Shown: piece by piece, positions 42,989-48,763 of the stretch
Layout of the letters: every line of letters starts with the position of its first letter
Numbering within the stretch: position 1 is the first letter of the stretch
From: Coriobacteriaceae bacterium
Lineage (GTDB): Bacteria > Actinomycetota > Coriobacteriia > Coriobacteriales > Eggerthellaceae
Reading direction: 5' to 3'
Assembly: GCA_015062635.1 (NCBI GenBank)
Contig: SUUF01000001.1
Coordinates: 1 to 48,763, forward strand
Length of the DNA stretch: 48,763 bases
Notes under the pieces: generated by a model
Told to the model about the DNA's origin: nothing
The model's input: only the letters and a program-made list of their open reading frames with translations
Databases searched by the model: none
Position numbers and translations under genes: made by a program

Positions 42989-43357
42989 CTAGTGGAACAG
43001 GGCGAGGATCTTCGGGAGGAAGATGACAATGCCGACGGCGAGGCTGCCGAGGGCGAACAGCAGCACAGCGCCCGCAGCCTGGTCTTTCGCGGCCTTCGCG
43101 TCGGGATGCCTATCGGGCATGGCCAAATCGACCGTATGCTCGATGGCGGTGTTGAAGCACTCGCCGCCGAGCACCAGGCCGCAGCAGATGAAGATGGCAA
43201 GCCATTCCAGCTCGGATATCTGGAAGATGAGCCCGAGCGCGATGGCCAGCACGCCGCCCGCCGCCTGGATGCGGATGTTGTGGCCTTCCTGGAAGGTGGC
43301 GATGATGCCGTCGATTGCGTACTTGAACGATGAGACGACCGTATAGCGCGGCTTCAT
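42989..43357 (-). CDS. dgkA: Diacylglycerol kinase / undecaprenol kinase family protein
   Basis: A 122-aa integral membrane kinase with three hydrophobic helices. The signature LGGECFNTAIEHTVDL with Glu66, Asn69 and Glu73 marks the active site. In Gram-positive bacteria this family mainly phosphorylates undecaprenol, recycling the lipid carrier used for wall polymers. The ATG overlaps the ybeY stop (ATGA), giving coupled translation; GTG 43375 in the same frame is less likely. The order phoH-ybeY-dgkA is standard and is normally followed by era. Confidence 0.93.
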   Translation of the reverse strand: MKPRYTVVSSFKYAIDGIIATFQEGHNIRIQAAGGVLAIALGLIFQISELEWLAIFICCGLVLGGECFNTAIEHTVDLAMPDRHPDAKAAKDQAAGAVLLFALGSLAVGIVIFLPKILALFH

Positions 43358-43821
43358 GAGCGCGAGGCTTCCCACTGGGCCAGCAGGTCATCTTCGAGCG
43401 GCTCCATGATGGCGGCCAGCTCGTCGGTCACGTGGTCGTAACCGCACAAGTGCAGCAGCCCATGGATCGTGAGAATGGTGATCTCGCGCTCGAATGTGGT
43501 GCCATAGATGGCGGTCTGGCGTTCGGCCACGTCAACCGCGATGACGATGTCGCCCAGCTCGTACACCGGCTCGACGCCCGGCGCAAAGGCCTCCTCGGGC
43601 ATCGGGTCGTTGTCGCATTCGAAGCTCAGGACGTCGGTGGGACCGACCTTCCCGCGGTACTGCTCGTTCAGGCGGGCGATTTCCTCGTCGTCGACAAACG
43701 AGATGGAAACCTCGGTGTTCTCGGGCTTGCCCACCTTCTGCAGCACGAACGTCGCGAGCTCCACCAGGGGCAGCGGCGCAATATCCTCTTCGCGGTATGT
43801 CGCATCCACCAGAATGTCCAT
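43354..43821 (-). CDS. ybeY: Endoribonuclease YbeY
   Basis: YbeY is a single-zinc RNase for 16S rRNA 3'-end maturation and ribosome quality control. The 155-aa protein has the zinc motif HGLLHLCGYDH (His120, His124, His130). ATG 43821 is one base after the phoH stop, with GGAAAGGA upstream; the frame to 43935 is antisense noise within phoH. It overlaps dgkA by 4 bp. Confidence 0.96.
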   Translation of the reverse strand: MDILVDATYREEDIAPLPLVELATFVLQKVGKPENTEVSISFVDDEEIARLNEQYRGKVGPTDVLSFECDNDPMPEEAFAPGVEPVYELGDIVIAVDVAERQTAIYGTTFEREITILTIHGLLHLCGYDHVTDELAAIMEPLEDDLLAQWEASRS

Positions 43822-43822
43822 G

Positions 43823-44785
43823 TCAGTTATCCTTTCCCGCTTCCGCCTTCGCGTAAGCCTCCACGATTTTCGCCACCAGCGAATGGCGGACGACATCCAC
43901 CTCACCGAACCGGCAGAACGCGATGTCATCGACATCGCCCAGTATCTTCTGAATGCCCTTCAGGCCCGAGATGCCGCGCGGCAAGTCGAGCTGCGTGTCG
44001 TCGCCCGTCACCACCATCTTCGAGCGGAAGCCCAAGCGCGTCAGGAACAGCTTCATCTGCTCGGGCGTCGTGTTCTGGGCCTCGTCGAGGATGAGGAAGC
44101 TGTCGTTGAACGTTCGTCCGCGCATGAACGCGAGCGGCGCGACCTCGATGACACCGCTATCGAGCAGGGCATTTGCCTGCTCGCGCTCGACCATGTCGAA
44201 CAGTGCATCGAACAACGGCCGAATATAGGGGTCGATCTTCTCTTCGAGCGTGCCGGGCAGGAAGCCCAGGTTCTCGCCCGCCTCGACCACCGGCCGCGTG
44301 AAGACGAGCTTGCGCACCTCCTTGGCGCGCAACGCGGCGATGGCGCTTGCCATGGCCAGATAGGTCTTGCCCGTACCCGCAGGCCCGATGCCGAAGGTTA
44401 TCGTGTTCTTGCGGATGGCGTCGACGTAGCGCTTCTGCCCGAGGGTCTTCGGCCGCACGAGCCGCCCCTGCGCCGAAAGCACGACGTCGTCGTTGAAGGG
44501 GTTCACATACCGCCCCTCGGCCTTGATGTGCGCGATGGCGCTGCGCACGGCATGCGCGTCGGCCGGACGTCCGGCCAGCACATGGTCGATGAGGTCGGAA
44601 TACAGCTTCGCAAGGGCATCGGCCTCGGCCGGCTCGCCCGAAATCGCAATCGTGTCGCCGCGCAACGTGACGGTGGAATCGAAGGAATCCTCGATGAGAT
44701 GCGCGATGCGGCTGCCCGGCCCCACGAGCTCGAGCATGTCGACGCCGTGGGGAATCGCGATGGTGATGTTGGCTCGCTCGTTCAT
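43823..44785 (-). CDS. phoH: PhoH family ATPase (PhoH-like)
   Basis: A 320-aa cytosolic P-loop ATPase with Walker A GPAGTGKT (134-141) and Walker B FLILDEAQNT. A KH-like N-terminal segment (about 1-90) precedes the ATPase. PhoH-like proteins are linked to RNA metabolism and neighbour ybeY throughout bacteria. The ATG overlaps the mtaB stop (ATGA), so the start is at 44785 and the longer frame to 44962 is rejected. The usual phosphate-starvation label is historical and not supported here. Confidence 0.93.
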   Translation of the reverse strand: MNERANITIAIPHGVDMLELVGPGSRIAHLIEDSFDSTVTLRGDTIAISGEPAEADALAKLYSDLIDHVLAGRPADAHAVRSAIAHIKAEGRYVNPFNDDVVLSAQGRLVRPKTLGQKRYVDAIRKNTITFGIGPAGTGKTYLAMASAIAALRAKEVRKLVFTRPVVEAGENLGFLPGTLEEKIDPYIRPLFDALFDMVEREQANALLDSGVIEVAPLAFMRGRTFNDSFLILDEAQNTTPEQMKLFLTRLGFRSKMVVTGDDTQLDLPRGISGLKGIQKILGDVDDIAFCRFGEVDVVRHSLVAKIVEAYAKAEAGKDN

Positions 44786-46020
44786 GCGTAGAAGATACCA
44801 CCCTCCGATAGCTCTGTTAAGCGCACGCGCACCAATTCGCCCGGTTGCGGCCCCGCAGCACGCCACCGCACCGGATGATACGATTCCGAGGTCCCCTGCC
44901 CCTCGCGTTCGACGAGCACGCGCTCGCTCGTGCCGAGCCGCGATCGCGCATCGGCCTGGCACAGCGCGCGGCCGAGCTCTTGCAGGCGCATCGAGCGGTC
45001 GGCGGAAATCTCGGCAGGCACCTGGTCGGCACGTTCGGCCGCCGGCGTTCCCGCGCGTTTCGAGTAGCGGAACACGTGGATCTTCGAGAACACGGCATCG
45101 CGCGCCACCGCGAGCGTCTGCTGGAAATCGCCTTCGGTCTCGCCGGGAAACCCGACGATGATGTCGGTGGAAAGCGAGATGGACGGCATCGCCGTGCGCA
45201 GGCGGTCGACCAATTCCCGGAATTCCCGCGCATCGTAGGGCCGGTTCATCTGCGAGAGCACGCGCGAGCTGCCCGATTGCAGCGGCAGGTGCAGATGCCG
45301 GCAGATGCGCCCGTCGGATTCCGCCATCAGGCCGATGAGGGCATCGTCGACATCGCGCGGCTCGATCGAGCCGATGCGGAACCGCACGCCCGGGCAGGCG
45401 TCGAGCAACGCCTCGAGCAAGCCGGCAAGCCCGGTTCCCCCATCGTCATAGGCCCCCAAGTTGATGCCCGTCAGCACGAGCTCGCGGGCGCCGGCAGCGG
45501 CCTGCGTGCGCGCATCGGCGAGCACCTGGGCCATCGGAACCGAACGCGATGCTCCCCGCGCCACGTGCACGATGCAGAACGTGCAGGCATTGTTGCAGCC
45601 GTCTTGGGCCTTGATGCCCACGCGCGTGCGGAACCCAAGGCCGCTGCGCGCCGGCGCGCCATGGGCGGCAACCGCCTCATGCGGCGCATCGGGGGCGAAC
45701 AGCTTCCAAGCCGCATCGGCGACCTGGGGTTTCGCCACCACGTGAATGCGCGGGTCCAAACTCTCGAACCATGACGGATTCATCACGGCAGCGCATCCCG
45801 TCACGACAAGCTGCGCGGTGGGGTTGGCCTTCAGCGCCTGCCGAACCGCTTTGCGGGTCTTCTTGTCGGCTTCGGCCGTCACCGTGCACGTGTTCACGAC
45901 CACGATGTCGGCCGGCTCGCCCTGCACCATCTGGGCGCCGCGCGCCATCAGCTCGGCCGCCGCCGCATCGACTTCGACGCGGTTCACCTTGCATCCTATG
46001 TTCACGATGGAAAAACGCAT
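44782..46020 (-). CDS. mtaB: tRNA N6-threonylcarbamoyladenosine methylthiotransferase
   Basis: MtaB adds a methylthio group to t6A37 of ANN-decoding tRNAs. The 412-aa radical-SAM protein starts MRFSIVNIGCKVNRVEVDAA, typical of MtaB (IGCKVN), with VNTCTVT and VTGCAAVM holding the other auxiliary cysteines, CNNACTFC as the radical-SAM motif, and a short C-terminal TRAM-like end. ATG 46020 fits the family start, 7 bp after the rsmE stop. It overlaps phoH. It is the third methylthiotransferase in the window. Confidence 0.94.
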   Translation of the reverse strand: MRFSIVNIGCKVNRVEVDAAAAELMARGAQMVQGEPADIVVVNTCTVTAEADKKTRKAVRQALKANPTAQLVVTGCAAVMNPSWFESLDPRIHVVAKPQVADAAWKLFAPDAPHEAVAAHGAPARSGLGFRTRVGIKAQDGCNNACTFCIVHVARGASRSVPMAQVLADARTQAAAGARELVLTGINLGAYDDGGTGLAGLLEALLDACPGVRFRIGSIEPRDVDDALIGLMAESDGRICRHLHLPLQSGSSRVLSQMNRPYDAREFRELVDRLRTAMPSISLSTDIIVGFPGETEGDFQQTLAVARDAVFSKIHVFRYSKRAGTPAAERADQVPAEISADRSMRLQELGRALCQADARSRLGTSERVLVEREGQGTSESYHPVRWRAAGPQPGELVRVRLTELSEGGIFYA

Positions 46021-46027
46021 GCGCGGC

Positions 46028-46798
46028 CTACCGCAAGCCGCCGAGCGCCGAGATGAGCAGCGTCGGCGCCACAAGGCCGGCGGTCTCGACGCGCAGGATG
46101 GCGGGTCCCAGGCTCACGGTGGCGAGCGCCTCGTTCGAGCCGCCGATGGCGGCCATCTCGGAATCAGTCAAGCCGCCGCGCGGGCCGACGACTAGCGCGA
46201 CGTCGATGCCGGTGCGCCCGGCGAGTCCCAAATGCGCCACCGCCTCGTCCATCGACCGTTCGACTTCGCCTTCCCAGCACACGATGACGGCATCGAAGCC
46301 CGCAAGCGTCTCGCAAGCGCCAGAGAGCGGCTCGATGAATCCCACGTCGGGTGCCTTCGGAAGGCCGGCCTGACGCGCCGCGATGCGCGCGAGGCGCGCC
46401 CAACGCATGTGGAGCTCCTCGGCCCGCGCCGGGCTCACCGACGGGCTGAACGTCGAGCGGAACGGCAGGATGCCGGCCACGCCCAGCTCCGAGACCTGGC
46501 GGATGATCGTGTCCATGGCCTCGTCGTTCGAAAGCCCCTGCACCAGGTGGACGCGCGGGCGGGCCGCCCCGGCATCATCGCGCGCCGTGATGCGCACGCG
46601 GATGCCCGCCGGGCCCGCCTCGATTACCTCGCAGGGGAAATAGTCTTGCGCGCCGTCGACGACGGCGATGGTGTCGCCAGATGCGATGCCCTGCCCGAGC
46701 GCGGCGGCGAGCGTCGCCTCATCAAGGCGCAATGCGAAGATTTCCTCGGTCTCGCATGCGATAACCTGCGTCTGCAGGTAGAGCGTCTGCCCCGCCAT
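46028..46798 (-). CDS. rsmE: 16S rRNA (uracil-1498-N3)-methyltransferase
   Basis: RsmE methylates U1498 of 16S rRNA. The 256-aa SPOUT enzyme has an N-terminal PUA-like domain and the trefoil-knot SAM site with VVGPRGGLTDSEM and VSLGPAILRVETA. CGGAGGTAGCG precedes ATG 46798. dnaJ-rsmE-mtaB is a widespread Gram-positive order. Both knot motifs are complete. Confidence 0.95.
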   Translation of the reverse strand: MAGQTLYLQTQVIACETEEIFALRLDEATLAAALGQGIASGDTIAVVDGAQDYFPCEVIEAGPAGIRVRITARDDAGAARPRVHLVQGLSNDEAMDTIIRQVSELGVAGILPFRSTFSPSVSPARAEELHMRWARLARIAARQAGLPKAPDVGFIEPLSGACETLAGFDAVIVCWEGEVERSMDEAVAHLGLAGRTGIDVALVVGPRGGLTDSEMAAIGGSNEALATVSLGPAILRVETAGLVAPTLLISALGGLR

Positions 46799-46831
46799 CG
46801 CTACCTCCGTTTCCGCCGTGGACGCACGTCG

Positions 46832-47965
46832 CTAGTTGAATGCGTCGCGCAGCTTCTGCCAGGCAGGACGCTCGGGATTCACGCTCTCGCCCATTTCGGC
46901 GGCGATCTTCTCGAGGGCCTCGCGCTGCTTGCGCTTGAGCTTCTTCGGCACGGTCACGGTCACATGGGCGTACAAATCGCCGCGCGCGGTGCTGCGCAGC
47001 TTCGGCATGCCCTTTTCCTTCACGCGGATGATCTGGTCGTTCTGGCATCCCTCGGGAATCTTCACCATGACTTCCTCGTCGGGCATGATGCCCTGCACGT
47101 AGATTTGCGCGCCGAGGGCGGCCTGGAACATCGACACGTTGATGCGCGCGTGCAGGTCGTCGCCGTCGCGCTCGAACAGCTCATGCGGCTCGATGCGGCA
47201 GCTCACGATGAGGTCGCCCGCCGCAGCGCCGTTCATGCCGGCCTCGCCGAAGCCGCGCAGGCGCAGCTGCTGGCCGTCGCGGATACCCGCGGGCACCTCG
47301 ACCGTCAAACGCTGGCGGTCGGGCACGCGGCCCTGGCCATCGCACTCGGGGCACGGGTTCGACACGCTCTTGCCGGTGCCGCCGCACTTCGTGCAGGTGC
47401 TCGCCGACTGCATGGCGCCCAGGAAGGTCTGCTGGACGGTGACCACGCGGCCGCTGCCATGGCATTCGGTGCACTCGATTTCCTGGCCGCCCGGGCCCAG
47501 GCCCGAACCCTCGCATTCCTCGCAGGGCGTCAGGCGGTCGTAGACGATCTCGCGCTTGATGCCGGTCGCCGCCTCCTCGAGCGTCAGGCGCAGCGAGCGT
47601 CCCATGTCGCGGCCCTCGCGGCTTACCGGCCGCCCGCCGCCGCGCGACCCGCCACCGCCGAAGAAGGTGCTGAACAGGTCGCCCATGCCGAAACCGCCGC
47701 CGAAGAGGTCGTCGAAGTCGACGTATTGCGGACCGCCCGATGCGGCGCCCGGAATCGTGCCGAAGCGGTCGTAGGCGCTGCGTTTCTGCGGGTCGGAAAG
47801 CACATCGTAGGCCTCGTTGAGTTCCTTGAACTTCTCCTCGGCGTCGGGCTCCTTGTTCACGTCGGGATGAAGGTGGCGCGCCTTGTTGCGGAACGCCTTC
47901 TTGATCTCGTCGTCGGTGGCGTTCTTCGAGACGCCCAGAACCTCGTACAGGTCCTTGTCTGCCAT
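46832..47965 (-). CDS. dnaJ: Chaperone protein DnaJ
   Basis: Class A J-protein, 377 aa, co-chaperone of DnaK. The J domain (1-70) has HPD at 33-35; a Gly/Phe-rich segment (FGGGGSRGGG) follows, then four zinc-binding repeats (CEECEGSG, CTECHGSG, CTKCGGTG, CPECDGQG) and the C-terminal substrate domains. GAAAGG lies 11 nt before ATG. It sits 27 bp downstream of hrcA, so it is under that promoter and probably HrcA control. Confidence 0.97.
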   Translation of the reverse strand: MADKDLYEVLGVSKNATDDEIKKAFRNKARHLHPDVNKEPDAEEKFKELNEAYDVLSDPQKRSAYDRFGTIPGAASGGPQYVDFDDLFGGGFGMGDLFSTFFGGGGSRGGGRPVSREGRDMGRSLRLTLEEAATGIKREIVYDRLTPCEECEGSGLGPGGQEIECTECHGSGRVVTVQQTFLGAMQSASTCTKCGGTGKSVSNPCPECDGQGRVPDRQRLTVEVPAGIRDGQQLRLRGFGEAGMNGAAAGDLIVSCRIEPHELFERDGDDLHARINVSMFQAALGAQIYVQGIMPDEEVMVKIPEGCQNDQIIRVKEKGMPKLRSTARGDLYAHVTVTVPKKLKRKQREALEKIAAEMGESVNPERPAWQKLRDAFN

Positions 47966-47992
47966 GCTGATGCTAGCCTTTCTAATCTCGTG

Positions 47993-48712
47993 TTAAATCT
48001 CGCCGAGCGCATGCCGCGCGGCCTCGACCGCGCAGATGGCCCGTTCGTAATCCATGCGGGTCGGCCCGATGATGGCGATGATGCCCGCATCGGCGCCGCT
48101 GCCGAAATGCGACGCGACCACCGACACGTTGTCGAGTGACTCGTCACCGTTCTCGTGCCCGATGCGCACCACCGGGCCGTCGTCGCCGGCGGCGTCGTTG
48201 ATGTACATCAAGAGCGAATCGTCCTCGATCATGCGCAGCAACGGCACGAGCACCAGCGACGAGCGAAACTCGGGCTGCTGCATGAGCGTCGAGAGCCCGA
48301 TGCTGCGAAGCGGCAGGTAGGCCGCCCGTGCGGGTAGGACGATCGACAGGCATTCCGTGAGCTGCGTGAGCATCGACGACGTGCGGTCGAGCAACTCGTC
48401 GAGCTCGCGGGCGCTTTGCCTCAGGGCGCGGATGGCGTCGGCGGTCTCGGCATCTTCGTCGATATCGGCGCGCGCGAGCAGCGCATCGACGAAGCTGCGG
48501 TAGCCGTGGTCGGTGGGAATGCGCCCGGCCGAGGTGTGGGGCTGCTGGATGTAGCCGTCCTCTTCCAACGCCGAAAGCTCGTTGCGCACCGTCGCCGAGC
48601 TCACGCCGAGCGGATACCCTTCCACCAGCGTGCGCGACGCGACCGGCAGCGCATGCGCGACGTACTCGTGGATGAGCGCGGCAAGCACCCGTTGCCTTCT
48701 GTCTGTAAGCAT
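47993..48712 (-). CDS. hrcA: Heat-inducible repressor HrcA, short form
   Basis: HrcA represses dnaK/groE operons at CIRCE sites. The N-terminal winged helix (RQRVLAALIHEYVAHALPVASRTLVE, SSATVRNELSALEEDGYI, TSAGRIPTDHGYR) and the C-terminal end (LMQQPEF, IIAIIGPTRMDYERAICAVE) are both clear, but the protein has only 239 residues against about 340 in the family. After SIVLPARAAYL the sequence goes directly to LMQQPEF, so roughly 90 residues are missing, corresponding to the first half of the GAF-like domain and the inserted dimerisation domain. The frame is open and GGAAGGAGG precedes ATG, so this is not a simple frameshift. Confidence 0.9.
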   Translation of the reverse strand: MLTDRRQRVLAALIHEYVAHALPVASRTLVEGYPLGVSSATVRNELSALEEDGYIQQPHTSAGRIPTDHGYRSFVDALLARADIDEDAETADAIRALRQSARELDELLDRTSSMLTQLTECLSIVLPARAAYLPLRSIGLSTLMQQPEFRSSLVLVPLLRMIEDDSLLMYINDAAGDDGPVVRIGHENGDESLDNVSVVASHFGSGADAGIIAIIGPTRMDYERAICAVEAARHALGEI

Positions 48713-48750
48713 GGCCCTCCTTCCGCATCGCGATAACTTGCAACCAACGT

Positions 48751-48763
48751 ATTCTAGCAGTCT
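48751..48763 (-). promoter_or_regulatory. -10 box and possible CIRCE half-site upstream of hrcA
   Basis: Minus-strand TAGAAT (48751-48756) is a fair -10 box about 39 nt before hrcA. Overlapping it, plus-strand CTAGCAGTC (48754-48762) matches 7 of 9 bases of the CIRCE half TTAGCACTC. The other half would lie outside the window. Confidence 0.35.

Overview
The window is GC-rich bacterial DNA, almost certainly from a member of the Actinomycetota and most likely the class Coriobacteriia. This placement is an inference. It rests on the actinobacterial gene string rpsO-pnp-M16 protease-dapB-dapA-rnj-ftsK, a recA promoter with a Gram-positive-type LexA box (GAAC-N4-GTTC), a DapL-type aminotransferase, SpoVS next to RNase Y without other sporulation genes, and a TIGR03905-like TSCPD protein. 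No rRNA, tRNA, CRISPR array or prophage was seen. Most genes are on the minus strand and read from high to low coordinates.

Layout. 1-5180 is a cell-wall glycopolymer block: the start of a probable polysaccharide ABC permease cut by the window edge, two CDP-glycerol glycerophosphotransferase-like enzymes and two LytR-CpsA-Psr (LCP) ligases. 5181-6780 is a 1.6-kb non-coding island made of several unrelated repeat types, including an array of fourteen 21-nt arms arranged as 49-bp dyads (5813-6289). 6781-17050 (minus) holds glf, hflX, a DapL-like aminotransferase, miaA, miaB, spoVS, a GT2 glycosyltransferase, an unusual GHKL ATPase and rny. A flippase (plus) and another GT2 gene follow. 19939-28801 (minus) is a conserved string ftsK-rodZ-yajQ-rimO-pgsA/cinA fusion-recA-recX, with a textbook SOS promoter in front of recA. 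28908-38927 (minus) is rpsO-pnp-TetR-M16-dapB-dapA-rnj-tagD-licD. 39112-41265 (plus) is a TSCPD gene, era and recO. 41275-42973 is a small mobile/accessory island: a Phd-type antitoxin, a small unknown protein and a REP-associated tyrosine transposase, with 21-bp repeat arrays on both sides. 42989-48712 (minus) is hrcA-dnaJ-rsmE-mtaB-phoH-ybeY-dgkA.

How the genes work together. Three themes recur. (1) Envelope: TagD makes CDP-glycerol, the two glycerophosphotransferases can polymerise it, Glf and the GT2 enzymes supply sugars, LicD may decorate, a flippase or ABC permease exports, and LCP proteins attach the product to peptidoglycan. DapL, DapA and DapB feed diaminopimelate to the wall, and DgkA recycles or phosphorylates lipid carrier. 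(2) RNA: RNase Y, RNase J, PNPase and YbeY (decay and rRNA maturation), Era, RsmE, HflX, MiaA and three methylthiotransferases (MiaB, MtaB, RimO). (3) DNA repair and division: RecA, RecX, RecO, FtsK and RodZ. Envelope genes interrupt otherwise conserved housekeeping strings at several points. The most unusual items are the dyad array at 5813-6289, the transposase-linked 21-bp repeats, an HrcA that appears to lack about 90 central residues, 11-bp phased repeats upstream of the recA promoter, and the GHKL ATPase downstream of rny.
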